64,000 bases of DNA from Ceratodon purpureus (GCA_014871385.1 CM026426.1:35527918-35591917), one strand, 5' to 3'; counted from the stretch's first letter, positions 35,330-47,768 are shown. The notes: generated by a model from the letters alone, not told the origin. Translations and numbers: made by a program.

Positions 35330-35545
35330 AAAGAAATGCGAGGCCGGGAGAGGCTTCATCGGCCCTCTTGCGCCTCGGCCCCCCACCGCAGTAGCCACAT
35401 TGAGTAAGCACACATACAAACAATCCTAGAAATGCGAGGCCGGGAGAGGCTTCATCGGCCCACTTGAGCCTCGGCCCCCACATCCATAGCCACATTGTAT
35501 AAGCACACACACAAGAAAATCAGAGAAATGCAAGGCCGGGAAAGG
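35330..35545. repeat. 96-bp tandem repeat, just over 2 copies
   Basis: Units start GAAATGCGAGGCCGGGAGAG at 35333 and 35429, and a third, partial one starts at 35525. The units are about 93% alike, which suggests recent duplication. Confidence 0.93.
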
Positions 35546-35845
35546 AGAAAATAACAAGGAGTCAATAAAAGGGAACAACAAAAAAGCGTAGAGAATGAGA
35601 CTCACCGAGAAGGATCAAACAGAAGGTGACAAACTTAACAAAACAAACTTAGGTGGTATTTATAGTAAGTAGTCAGGGCACGAAGGGGACGGCGGCTAGG
35701 TCAGTGGATAGTGGGAAGGGATGACTGGGCGCCAAACCATCGGATGGGCACAAGGTCGTAGAGGCCGAGACCAAGGCCGACGGATTTTGTAGAAGCCATA
35801 GTTCAATTGTTGGATCCGACAGCCGTGTTTGAGCATTGCATGTTG

Positions 35846-35998
35846 CCGCCGAGGTTGGTATTTAGAAGCTGCGGGTCGCAGCGGCCGAGGTCTCACCGTC
35901 CCAGATATCAGCTGTCGGGATCGCAGCGGCCAAGGTCTCAGCTGCTTGGGTATCAGCTGCCGGGATTTGAGCTGCCGGGGTCTCAGTGGGATCCGACA
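35846..35998. repeat. Degenerate short-unit repeat ending in palindrome half
   Basis: Shuffled units of CAGCTGCCGGGATCGCAGCG and GGCCAAGGTCTCA recur four or five times, ending at GGGATCCGACA. It looks like a worn minisatellite grown from the palindrome-bearing repeat. Confidence 0.7.
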
Positions 35999-36461
35999 TT
36001 ACCAATTTTTAATAAACCAAAAATCGCAATGGCCAAGGTTGCTGCCAAAGGGGGGGCCACGTGGAGATGCCATGCGAGAACTAAAGGAGTTGATTTGGAG
36101 TGTAGGAATGTGACCTAGTTTAAAGGATAAGAAAATTACATAGCTGACAACATTAGAGAACTGATATTGGCTCTTATGTATTTGGTTCAATGTTCAATGA
36201 GCTTCAAAAAATGATAGCAATGAAATTTGTAATAGACAAAGAGGTATTAGGGTGGAGTATAGTGTAGGCCACCACGATCTGCACACTTCATACGACTTTT
36301 TCTACATTCCATGATTAATTACAGTATTCATATTTACAAACTCTAATTAGTAGTGTTTTGAATACAATTATAAAATGAAAGGAATCAAAATGATATGAAA
36401 TGGATAACGTTTTTTTTTTCTTCGTTTAATAAATATAGTACAAATGCCTCTTTTTCGTTAA

Positions 36462-37509
36462 ATTTCAAAGTCTTAAGTGCTGTAGTTTTGAAAGCTGTAG
36501 TTTTGGATGCTTTGCTGGTCTATCTTCATGATCAGGTTCTCTTGTCCGCTTCCGTATTGGAACCCAGTCAAATCGTTTTTCCCTAATTGATCTGGTTTGT
36601 CCACATCCAACTCGATCCAGCCAAATCCCATCGTTATCTACTTTCCATGCGCAATCTATACACTCGATAGGCATTGAAACGTGGTTTACCAGAGGAGGTG
36701 TCCATATTTTAATATTTCTACGATAAGCCATAGTCCCTAGGTCTTTAAAATTGCATATCCAAGTCGAACTCATTAAATGTTCATCGGTGCGTCGATTTAA
36801 GGATATTCAAAAAATTCGTTCCGATACATGTACTCGAAGGCGTCCAGAAATTTTCACACTGTTCCTTGTGCCATCCACAACTCCATATGTAAGCATTAAT
36901 TCATCATCCAGATCATTACATATAGACACCCTGTACTCTACCAGATGTTCGTAGTGGTCCTCGTCCTCCTTCCAATGTCCAAATAGCTTGAACTGATGTC
37001 TACACCTAAAAGGCTGGAACTGAGAGACATACAAACCATCTTGTTCAATATTCCATCGACACAAATAATTATCAAGGCTGGGACCTTGTTCACAGTTAGG
37101 ACAATTGTCATCGTTGAAATTTGCATCTCTGTGCCGCATAGACAAGCATTTGGATGCTCCCAAATGCACATGTAATCTATCTCAAATTTTATGGCACAGT
37201 TCCATTCGTGGATTTAGTATTCAAAATCACAAAACAAATTATCTTCATAATCAAGAAGACCGCGGCCGACTCCGACAGATGTATGAGATTTGATTTGATC
37301 AAATAGGACGTTCCGCTGTTTTGGCACACCATGATCATAGACCTTTTCAAAGCACTGTAGCCATACCTATTATATATATTATTTGTAATTTCAACTGGCG
37401 ACAATACATTTTGTGGAGTTTCCTCATCAAATGAATGTACTTGTTGGTAAGGTAATAAAATTAAGAGATACAACAATGATAAAATGCCTTTAAATCTATG
37501 ATCTTCCAT
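36462..37509 (-). CDS. Small secreted Cys-containing protein, unknown family
   Basis: A minus-strand gene of at least two exons. Met at 37509 begins a classic signal peptide (basic N-end, then GILSLLYLLILLPYQQVHS). The mature part continues FDEETPQNVLSPVEITNN. A second open segment (36807-37169, in another frame) has DDNCPNCEQGPSLDNYLCRW, then FRCRHQFKLFGHWKEDEDHY. A third, in the same frame after a TGA (36465-36773), has MPIECIDCAWKVDNDGIW and a basic tail. The regular Cys and Trp suggest a secreted or apoplastic domain. One stop or a poly-T slippage splits the later part. Role unknown. Confidence 0.45.
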
Positions 37510-37599
37510 ACTGTAAAATAAAAGTGAAGTTTGATTGAATTTTGATTGTAGATAAGGAGCTTTAAAATTAGGACGACAGAACTTTAATTTTTCAAATGT

Positions 37600-38215
37600 T
37601 GACAAAGATTGTTGTGCATTGTGCTAATCCTTCCATATCACTCATGATACCTTTTCAATAACAATTATACCTTTTGAATAAAGAAATAGCCACGTAAGTG
37701 GATAACGAGTAAGGGTGACCGGAGAGTGGTTATTGCAGGGACACGGTTGATAATTGAGGTGCATGAGAAAGGTGTGACCCTTCATTAATGGCAAATATCA
37801 AGGGTCTCTTCATTCATGAGAATTAATTACCGCCAGTTTCATTTGTTAACCACTCTCCTGACAGTAAGCGACCATAGACTATAAAATCTGGAATAGAACA
37901 GTGCGTGGGACAGGGGTCGATGTGTTGCCACTCTTTCGGAAATTGGCTGTCCGATCCGACAGTGTGTTTTGTAGAAGATCCGCAATGGCCACAGTTTAGT
38001 TTAGTGACCTCGTGGGTACATGGGCGACGGAAACTGACCTCGGGTATGAACCCACGAAATGGATGTATATTCTGAAGATGAGTTTCTTAAACGCTATTAG
38101 GTGGTAGTAGGAAAATTTGAATTTGAATGCACATATTATGCCGACAACACTCACATGTCTTTATAAACAAGTCACATTAAAAATAAAATACATCCCATAA
38201 AGTCATTTGCTGAGC
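37600..38215. other. Spacer with one palindrome site
   Basis: No gene seen. CTGTCCGATCCGACAG lies at 37947-37962 with one mismatch to the palindrome. Confidence 0.5.
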
Positions 38216-38489
38216 TTAGCACGACTGGTCAGAGATGCTAGTATGCTCTACTTTTGCCTCAACATCTAGGAACCTTTGAGCTCGTCCGTCGAGTAGTTTG
38301 GTCCTCGCTATCGGAGATGGTGGTGAGTCCCGTGTGCTCAACACCTGCGCTTGATTTTCCGCGTAGACAGGAATTCGATGCATCACTGGCGACGGAATAA
38401 TATTCCGACTACACTCCATGATTATGCCAGAAAGGGGTTGTACATTCAGATTCCTGCATATAGATTTTAATTAGTGACTTTCACTCAAC

Positions 38490-41400
38490 ATGAGCTATAA
38501 TGAGATGATCAGAGGATATGATGGAATTAAGCAGAGCATACTCACTCACTCAAGCGCGAGTTTCTTCAATCTCTTTCTGGCAATGTATGAGTTTGTGGAG
38601 ATAGGAGGCTCCGCATCCGCTGTGGTGGTGTTCTCTTCCGTGGAGGTGTTCTCTGCAGTGGTAGGCTGTACTACTGCATGCTTAGATGGAATAGGAGAAT
38701 CCAACTTCATGAGGACATCCTTGAAGATGTCTTCGTCTGCTTCTAATGCAATGATGTGGCGCCTAGTATCCTAGCAAGCTTTGATCGATGCTCCTACAAT
38801 CCATATCCACTATATAGTAAGTACCAACAAGTACTTCTTCTTAAGCAAAGCAAATTCATAATAATTCGGCAGTATAACCCACTTGTGGCGGCGGTAACGT
38901 CGATGACCACGTCCTCTTCATCAATCGTGGCGCAAATTAAGCTCTCCATGAAGAGCTGATCCTTCTCCCTCGGTCCCGATTCCTCCTTCGCCAAGGTACC
39001 CGATTCCTCATTGCCTAGTTTGCTATTGTTGTCCAATTTTGAATGACATTGTCCTTGGCAATGTCGATTCCGTGCCTACAAAACTCTGCCGGTACTATCT
39101 GAAACTCAAACTTTGATTGAGTAGAATAGGTAATAAGGTGGACCTGAAAACAATTTGTCGTGGATCCGCTCTTCTTCGAAGAGCTGAGCCGCAGTCAATT
39201 GTATCCTAACCAGGACTTGTGAATTGAAAATGGGAACCATTTGAACCACTCCTCTATTTCCTTCTCTACTTCTCCATCGTCAGCGCTGTGAATTACGATT
39301 AGAGCGCCGTTGTCATGCAAAATATGTCCAGCGACGCCGAAAACCCCTACAAGGAAATTATCGTCTCGATTGTTCCATTTTGAGTGAAACACCTGAAGTG
39401 CTCAACTTCTCCAGCACATCCGCAATGACGAGATCGGCATATCCTCCTCCACGAACAAGTTTGCCATTTGTGTATCTTGGCCGCTTATTTGTTATGCCCT
39501 TGATCCAGTCAAATACAGCATAGAAGCCCTTTGACATCCCCTTGAATTCAATGATGCTTCCTTCTCAGCCCATACCGCCACAGATTCGTTCTTGATCAGC
39601 TGCTGCGAGCCCTCTGTATGCGCGGCTATGGCGACAACTGGCTTCTCGGCGTGCTCAATGCTTGGAGATAGGCCAACCTTCTCCGGTGCAATTGTCTTAG
39701 CCTTCTCAGTCCCTGAATTCTTCGCCGTCCTCTTTCTCTGCAATGGCTCCTTGCTTTGCGGTGGCTCCTTATTGGTTTCCTCTGACGTTGTCTTCGGCTG
39801 ACACCCTCTCTTTTGTTTTTGCGCGCTTATATCTCCAGCCCCCGTCTCCGCGGACATAGCATGCGCATTCGAGTTGGCTAGACTGTATAAATTTGGGGAG
39901 AGGATGTCCTCAATGAACTCATTCACCTCCTCTTCGCCATCCTTCTTCTTTGTGTGCTGTTCCTTGATTGCCTTCTCCTCTTCAGTGACCATAGTCTTTG
40001 GGCACTCAAGGTACCAGCATCCCTCATTGAGGTGCTGCAAGTTATATACCTTTCTTTGGTTCACTGTAAACATATACGCCAAATTATTAGTCTCCTTCAA
40101 GCTCTCCCAGGCTGCTGGGTACGCATCTACCACTCCAGTTGGGATGAGACCCCACTTAAAGTACCTATAGACCAGCCTCTTCATAGCCACGTCTGTTCCA
40201 ACCTGGGACGCAAAGGGAAGTGATCTGGAGTAAGCATTAGCATCTGTAAAGAACGCTCCGTAAGCCTTCTCCCATAGGAGCACTCGGCACTTCTCCACGT
40301 AAGTGTCCATGGGGACTCGTTTTGGCCTTACCAAAGGGCCCGTCTCTGATGCCTCTTCTACCTTTCGAATCGATTGAAGCCAAGTAAAGCACTCACCTTC
40401 CGCGGATTCCTCAATCTGTAGATTTAATTAGCCCGCAAAAAGATATTAAGACAGAATCAATAATAAGATCTGCCAAATAAAACGAAGTGACAAAAGTGGA
40501 CGTTTACGAAGCTAAGCAAGAGATTATTACATTAGCCTAGAAGGCAGCTCTTGAAAGCCATGGGCCGAGCACATTCTCCGAGCACAGTGTCGCAGAAAAA
40601 TTTAATGTCTTTTGCGAACTTTCTGACCCGTTTTACATCCTCAGCCACTTTGCCTTCGCTTTTGGTATTGCTTCAGCAGTGGCTACCATGAGCAACTTGT
40701 CCAAACTCATCTCCACTTTTGCTCGATGTTTGTCATAGTGATTTTTAATATGCAAATCCATCCAACTTAATCACACTTACACGACATGGATCCCGGAAAA
40801 AACGACATCCACACAACATTTGAGCACCGAAAAAACGGCTCTCGAATCCTACAGAGCAGTTTAGAGAGCAAACTTTCTGATGACCCCTCACAATAATCTT
40901 CAATGCTTTTCACCAAACATCAGCCTTAGATGACACGAAAACCTGAATTTACAACGTCCCCCTAGTTTCATATTTTTTAGAAAACCGCTGTCGGATCCTA
41001 AAGTACAATTTGCAGTAGTTCAAACATCACCGGTCTTGCGAATTCTAGCATGTAGAGTTAGTTTTCAACGTCGATATCATGAAATTAGGCACATTTTTCC
41101 ATTAATTGGGTGATAATAGACATGCAACCATACAATTCAACACGTTACCGCACATACTGATACTAAACATTTATGTCAATCGGATCCGACAGCTGAAAAC
41201 CGAGACCTCGTGATCTCGCCAAGGACAACAAATCCGTACAAAACCCCCAATATAAATATATCGAAAAATGATATGTCGGATCCGACAGGACAATTTCATG
41301 TCTCGAGATAATGGAGACCCCTCCCCAAATTCGTTAAATGAAACAACTATTTTTGAAATATAAATTTTGTGTCTATGAGGGTACCACAAAATTACTTGAA

Positions 41401-44291
41401 CAAAAATACGAATGTCAGATCCGACAGAGCAATTTTAATTTCCAAGTTTTACGAGACCCTTGCCCAAATTCAGAGACATACCTCACTTGACAACAGAGAT
41501 TTTCCACAATGAAAATTTGAGGGACATACAATACCACGACATTACTTGAACAAAAATACGAATGTCGGATCTGACAGAGGAATTTGCAGCTCCAAGTTCT
41601 ACGAGACCCTTGCCCAAATTCGGAGACATACCTCAGCATGAAACGCTTTTCCGTGCGCTGGGTTTGCAGCCGACTGCTCCTTATTGAACTTGCTTTGCAG
41701 CTTATCCTTCGCATCTTTGACTGCTTTCTCCACATCATTCTTTATCTCAGCCCCAGTGTCTTGGTCTGGGTGCTCTGTTATTCAAAGCTGCACTGCCTCC
41801 TCAGCAACTCAGGCCAGTGTCCCCTGAGTAAATCGACATGTCAATATTCATTTCTGTACCTCAATGAACCAATCATCATCTTCGGAATGCAAAAGTTTTG
41901 AAGTACTAACCGCGTGAAGAAAGGACACAAAGACGTCCTGTGGCATGGTATGCCACGACCTTTTTGAAACCGCCTTCGTTCGGGCCATGAGATCTGGGGG
42001 CAATATACCACTCTTCTCCAATTCCTTAGCAGTCATCATTCCATAGGTTTGAATCTTGTGCAGTGTGTGAGGCACTCTCTCTTTGATGAACGCTTCCTCG
42101 TTAGCCCTGTAATGGTAGAGATAATAGTTCGGATATGAGAATGAACGAAGTGAGCACCCTGTACTGCATAAAGATGGAACAAACTGAAAATCGGAGATCT
42201 TACTTGTTGATCGCGTGCATAGCTGTCACTAGCGCTTCGCGACTGTCCTTCACCTCCAACAGTATGCAATCTGGTCTCCCATTCGCTTTCGCCTAGTCGT
42301 AGTCATCTGGGTATCCGTTCTCAATAAAATTGCGCCACGCCCTTGTCCGATGATTACCATCTAAGACGTAGAACATCTTCCCGCTAAGATCACGAGTTTC
42401 CTCGTGTTTCAATAGCTCCGCCTCGAACATGTTGTTCAAGGTATGCTACACTGAACACTAGGAAGACTTCATCTCTTCGGTCACATATGATTCATCACCC
42501 ACATGCGACGTAGCCCCAACGTAGAATGCCCCTAAGCCGGGCCTTATCCCATTGGAGAACTCCGCTTGCAATTTCTGAACATCACTGAGCATCGCGGGTC
42601 GAACAAAATCACATGGCAGCAATCGACATAGAGGTATCTTAATCAATGACAACCTGTCTGGTTTACGCCTCATTCTTAGAAGTGCCGAATAGGGATTCGG
42701 CTGCATTTCCGAACGGATCTGTCTTTGTGCTTCGCTAACCCCAACTCGCCTTGCAGATTGAGCATGGACCGCAGCAGCACCCTCCCCCGTTCCTACCTTG
42801 ACCGACATGTTGATCAAAGCTTCAGCACCCTCCCGTGTCGCAGCCTCGGCCTCACGTTCGCCTGTTGCAACGTCCACGTCGGCATTGATCAGTGGCCGCG
42901 TTCTCGTCAACCATATCAGCATAGTAGGTGATCGTTCCCTGCACAGAGACGCAGGTACAGCTTAAAACGCCGATGAATAGAACTTCAACTCTCAAAACAA
43001 CATGCCAAGAACCCTAAATAATGATAAACCCTAACTCATCTATTCCTCCCTATATCCGCGACGCCACCCTTTTGGTTACATCCATTACTTTTGCATGCAC
43101 CTTGAAGCCGTTTCGGAACGCTGCTCAACGGAGCGCTCAGACCTTGAAACCAACAAACAATGCAGTAGTCGATCACCAATACCCTCTAACAGGTGATCAC
43201 CCAAAATCCTACAACAATGCAATCCCTTCACCCTAAACGGATGCAGACTCTGTCCTCCGTGAGCACTTTCCTAAACCTAAGTTTCTCCTAATCTTCCATA
43301 ACCTCGCATGCTACAGAGCTAACAATTCAAGTCGCTCGACCAATAGAACCGTGCAACCGCTCTCGAGCTTAACACAACCCAAGAACAATGGAGACATGTT
43401 TCACTTATCACACTTGAAGGTTCTCCTCCCTCTTTCTTCTCACCCAAACCCCGTGTCTGTGGATAGCTCACGAGCTCCTCCTCGCCATTTATGCTCCTAA
43501 CCAGCCAGCAATAGCTTCACAACCACACCTCAGCGATCCGGCGGCTCTCGTCCCCAACCCTGACCGCGGGACTATTGTCCTTGCCACCAACCCTCACTGA
43601 TGACTTCCACCAACCATGACTAAATGCACTAAAACTAGAGGCTGCCGCGTACTAAAACCCACCAAACAATGATGACTTTACTCGAAACCATGATTCTTAA
43701 AAACCATTAACATCACATCACCAGAAGCTGCGTTTCGCGCTTACCATTACATGATCATGGGTACTTATGAAGGGTCACAGTCACATCACTGTAGGCCGCC
43801 GCTAACGCGTATCTCTAAGCTATCATGAATAGAAGCTGTCCAAACAATCCTGTATTTACAAAGACACCCATTCTCTCTATTTCTAAATTCCAACTCTGCC
43901 AAGAACCACTTGTGAAGAACGTACCAAGAAGTCATGCAGGGAAGCTTACATATGAATGAGGTCTCTCATTCACCAGAACAGCGCGGAGGTCATGCACCAC
44001 CCCGGTCGAATCGGCAATCGCCACATGTCCTTCTGAGCGATGGTTGCTGCTTACTTCGGTGGCAGATTCCCGAGTGTTCGAGCTCGGACAGCCCCCTACA
44101 TCACATCGAGGGTCCCTAAGAATAGATGTAACGGATTGGGTTCCCTTACTGACCTTACTATTACTTTGCTTACTACTGCTATGCTTCCCATCCGTCAATT
44201 TCAACCCCTTCTTCTTTGTCGTCCTCTTCCCTTTTGCATGTGTAGCCTGCTTGGGTGAGCTCAACTCCCCCGTGCAGCGTGACTTAGGCAT
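38490..44291 (-). CDS. ParB/Srx-like domain fused to methyltransferase-like domain
   Basis: A multi-exon minus-strand gene. 43953-44291: Met-start, Lys/Ser-rich N-terminus (KGKRTTKKKGLKLTDGKHSS), donor gtaagc. 42460-42920: linker with FVRPAMLSDVQKLQAEFSNG. 42293-42445: GKMFYVLDGNHRTRAW, the DGNHR phosphate-binding signature of ParB/sulfiredoxin folds. 41860-42200: helical region. 41640-41800: Lys-rich coil. 39495-40414: about 305 codons (GCWYLECPKTMVTEEE). 38540-39480: RGGGYADLVIADVLEKL, then HILHDNGALIVIHSADDGEV, DEEDVVIDVTAATS and RRHIIALEADEDIF. This order is that of a permuted (beta-class) DNA amino-methyltransferase: a D.P.-like motif first and the SAM-binding D.TA.TG late. In bacteria and phages ParB-like domains are fused to DNA methylases. 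The reading frame is interrupted in a few places, so this copy is probably inactive. Function in DNA marking is an inference. Confidence 0.5.
40985..41640. repeat. Tandem ~90-150-bp units headed by TGTCGGATCCGACA
   Basis: Units begin at the palindrome at about 41178, 41274, 41413 and 41563, with a looser one at 40988. The later units share ACGAGACCCTTGCCCAAATT, then CGGAGACATACCTCA, and the unit boundary AACAAAAATACGAATGTC. The last unit runs to the splice donor of the exon at 41640, so the earlier units are copies of an exon-intron border. Confidence 0.85.
42293..42445 (-). CDS. ParB/Srx-like (DGNHR) exon
   Basis: The segment reads HTLNNMFEAELLKHEETRDL, then SGKMFYVLDGNHRTRAWRNF. The DGNHR box after a beta strand, with the following helix, is the signature by which ParB N-terminal domains and sulfiredoxin bind nucleotide phosphates. 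Catalytic use cannot be judged from sequence alone. Confidence 0.6.
   Translation of the reverse strand, partial: HTLNNMFEAELLKHEETRDLSGKMFYVLDGNHRTRAWRNFIENGYPDDYD
42925..43952. other. Intron of the ParB-methyltransferase gene
   Basis: About 1 kb between exons 1 and 2, starting gtaagc on the minus strand and ending tgtgcag. CCTAAA-type short repeats occur (43012-43270). No other gene. Confidence 0.4.
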
Positions 44292-44724
44292 TGTTGACCG
44301 TGAGATTTGTCAACCCTGTCGACGGCTCCGCTCATTCTAGTCTGAGCTCAAAGGTATGGAACGAGAGAAGTGAGGATATTACTCCATTCGGATAGAAGAA
44401 TGAGACGACGGATTGCCAAATACTCGATGTGGTAAAATTTCACTATGTGCCAACATCACAAACTGCATTTATGACATCCGCTTTGACGGCTCCTAGTAAA
44501 AAGCGCTGCATAATTAAATATCACCTTCTTCATAAATCCCTCTAATTTAAAAAACAGTCCTCCTTCTTAAGTCCCTAACCGATTTTGTTCACCCATATTT
44601 TGGTAATGATGCGCTTGGAATCTTCCTGATTGTAGTTCCTTCAAGACCACGCTCTAAGCGCAGTCTGTATATGGGACTCACCATCCGTCGCCTCTCCATA
44701 GTTTAATCCTGATTTCTCTCGACC
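44292..44724. promoter_or_regulatory. Shared 433-bp spacer between divergent genes
   Basis: It separates the first Met of the ParB-methyltransferase gene (minus) from the first Met of the MULE transposase (plus). It must hold both start regions if both models are right. It is AT-rich in the middle (AATTTAAAAAACAG near 44550), with no clear TATA box. The two genes could be controlled together (inference). Confidence 0.35.
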
Positions 44725-47700
44725 ATGGCCCAAATTCGCGCTAAAGGACACGAAGCTCCTCTCCATGTTCCTTGTAATGACGAGGGAGTTGGATCAATTA
44801 GCGCTGGTCTTCTAAGCGTCAGATACATCCTTGTGCTGGAGAGCATCCATCTAGAGGAGGAGGTTGTCAATGATGGCGGGCATTTGGTTTACACGGTTTA
44901 TCAAATGCCCAGTAGGACTACTGAAGGGAGAGAGTGGCTTCTGGAGGCCAGAAAGTATGTTGCTAGAGGACTAACTCCAGACCGATGGGTAGCATCGACT
45001 GAGATACTTACACCCACGCGCTCAATGACTTCAACGGTGGATGCAGGTCCTGGTACTGAGGCCGCGAAGTTAGATCCAGTGGTAGAACAGATCCATGTGC
45101 TCAGTGTATCGGACGATTTGTTTAGAACACCGCAAGTGCACCCTATTCCGACGCAAAAGTCATACGCAGGCAGCTTGAGTGTCGTCTCTTGTCTCAAACG
45201 CCTAGGCGCCGGCGCTCCTAGGTTCCCGCTCCGGCGCCAAGAACGCGTTGTTCAGGCTGAACTTCAGTACGCTCAGGATTGAGCCGGTTCCTTTTCTTCC
45301 TGGCAAATTCAAAGGCGATGTGCTATTTGAGCTTCCTCCCGCGCCCCTTGCCGCAACTCCATCGATGGCAAAATCAATGGCAGGAATGGACAAGAAGTAC
45401 GACGGACATCCGTAGTGTAAGACGATGACATCCAATATTTCCAACAACTCAGGGCTTACGTTTCGATACTCCGTTTGTGCAGGGCATCTTAGATGCTGCA
45501 ATGACAAAGGCGACTTTCGCAAACGAGGGGAGAACCGTCTAAGCGAGGTCAACGAGGCTGAGTGGGATGGAGTGTTGCTGACCCCCTTTCAGGTAAGTTG
45601 TGATCCCCCTGCGAAATCTACGCTCGTGTGTAAGATCTGCAAGACTCCTCCGCAATGCCTCGCCCAATGCCCTGCTAGAATATACTACGTCCTAGAGGGG
45701 GCTGACATGACCCGTGCGTGCATCCATATCGGCACGCATGACCATCCCGTAGGATACGCTAACTTCAGGTTAAGCAAACAGAAGATCCTCAACCTCGTCG
45801 AGTCCCATGTCGGTTAGAATCCTGAGTGCAAAACCTCTGCTATTGCATTGGAAGCTAGCAAGGACTTCTTGAGTGACCTCCTTCTTGCCCAACCCGGCAA
45901 AGTGCGTAAATATCTTTTGGATGATGAGCTGGATCAGGCGTTCAGGCTGTATTATCCTCTTAGCAGGCCAGGTCTGAAGAACGACGTCACGACCTTCAGA
46001 TCCGTCGACAAGAAGGAAGTAATGGACGGGATAGTTGAGCTGCGAGGTTGCAGCAAATGGGAGTTTATACATGAGAACAAATTTCCGGGAAAGGGGGCGG
46101 AGGGCGAGAAGGTCTTCGTGATCAAGATGTCGGAGAGGGGGCCCGAGTCAGGGGTGGATCTTGTGAAGCAGATGCAGCCTGGCGGAGATTTGGAAGATGC
46201 GTGGATCATGTTTGATCACATAAGGCAAACGAAGGATTGGTCAACAATGGCGTGTCATGTATATGACTCCCAATACTGTCGTGTTATGACAGTTGCAGTA
46301 TGCGATATGCAGTTCGAGGACGCGCGGGCGCAGAGTTTGCTCAGGCAGGGTCTGAGCGGGGTAATGGCAAAGCACAAGGTGAATAATGTCAATTTCAAAG
46401 GCTTCATGGCGGACAGCGCACAGGCCAATTGGAACGCTGTTTGTGTAATCTATCGAAACGGAAATGCGGACGATCCAATGCCCGACCGTGAGTGTACCTG
46501 CCAATTCCACTAGGCAAGTTCATTGAAGAAGTATACGGAGGCTCACATTTGAGGTCACGATCTCCAGAGGCAACATTACGCATTGTGCAGGCAGTATCGA
46601 GATGCAAAGACATGGGAGGATGCCGACATTCGTTACCATGCCATCCGTTCTTGGTGGATTTCATCCACGGCCTCTACACCTGATGGACTTGAACATCTGG
46701 AGCAGTGGCTTTGCTTTTGGCACTATGGGTACCGGCAGTGGGGCGGTTACATGCAATTAGTGAGTACTCATGCGCTAAACTTGTCATTTTATTCGTAATC
46801 CTTGGTGCCACTGAACGCAAAGCTTGCTAAATTCTTCGAATTCTCTCCGAATGCAGAACCTCACTAACGCTGAAAAGGACGAGATGCCGTCGTGCAACCT
46901 CTCTAAGACTGTCCATAATATATGGCTTCACATGTTAGGCAACCGTGGGGTTAGCCTCTACACGGCCACAGTGGACGACTATGTTCAGGGCTTCATGCAG
47001 TGCATGAACTATAGCGCCTACCTCAGAGGAGAAAACCCAGGTAAAGGACCGTGCAAAGCCGAGCTCCGTTTACGACGGGCTCAAAAGTCCGCCATTCCCA
47101 AATGTCTTGCTAATGCCACGGAACACTTCCACGACGCTCCACAAATGCTCTCCCGTCAGCCCCACAGAGAAGGCGAAGAGGTCTTTGGCTCAACGAAGCG
47201 GAAGCTGGATCAACCAATCCTCACAGACCGGACAAAGTAAACTTTTCACAACCACGGGTAGCCACTAGGAAGACGCGTGTTCGGGTCGAAGCCGATCCTG
47301 TACTTGTGGACACACCCTCTTCGCCCGTCCGAAGCCCCGACAAGAATACGACTCGTCAACATGTAACTGCAGTGGAGGGGATGGACGTGGACGACAGTAA
47401 GTGGCATCTTGTCAGGCTGCCAAAGGGTTCTGCAAAGGCATGTTTTGCATAGCAGGCAAAGACCAACAAGAAGTGCAAGGCCAGGCTCGTACGCGGAGGG
47501 AAGACAACGGTTGTGCCATGCTACTGGGGCACCTTTACCAAAGTCAGGAAGGATCATCAGAAATGGATGCAGTTCTGCTTCTGTAACAACGACATTCAAA
47601 GATGCTTCATGGGCACAAAGCGGAATTGGGTCTCAAGCATGGCCCCTTCTCCGCTCATCTGGCCCGTGAAGCGTGGAACTCGCCTGACAAAGAGAGAGAT

Positions 47701-47740
47701 TTTAGACCTAGAGGCTGCTGGGTTTAGACTACCTCATTAG
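44725..47740 (+). mobile_element. MULE transposase gene, 5' and catalytic part
   Basis: Plus-strand MULE (Mutator-like) transposase. 44725-45240: N-terminal domain. 45270-45595: linker. 45600-45817: a zinc-finger of the FLYWCH/WRKY-GCM1 type (CKICKTPPQCLAQCPARIYY, then IHIGTHDHPV). 45818-46512: the DDE core, with MTVAVCDMQFED (first Asp), FKGFMADSAQANWNAV (second Asp) and CTCQFH. 46590-46760: WWISSTASTP and QWLCFWHYGYRQWGGY. 46824-47240: MLGNRGVSLYTATVDDYVQG. 47400-47737: SAKACFALQAKTNKK and WMQFCFCNNDIQRCFMGTKR, ending FRLP at the insertion point of another element. Several TAG stops and at least one frame change mean it is inactive. The gene resumes at 58898. Confidence 0.82.
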
Positions 47741-47768
47741 GAGAAGTTTGGGGTCTCCTATGGGCCTT
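47735..47768 (+). repeat. Left terminal inverted repeat
   Basis: A 34-bp left end of the nested transposon. The inner 17 bases (GGTCTCCTATGGGCCTT) are identical to the right end. Confidence 0.85.
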
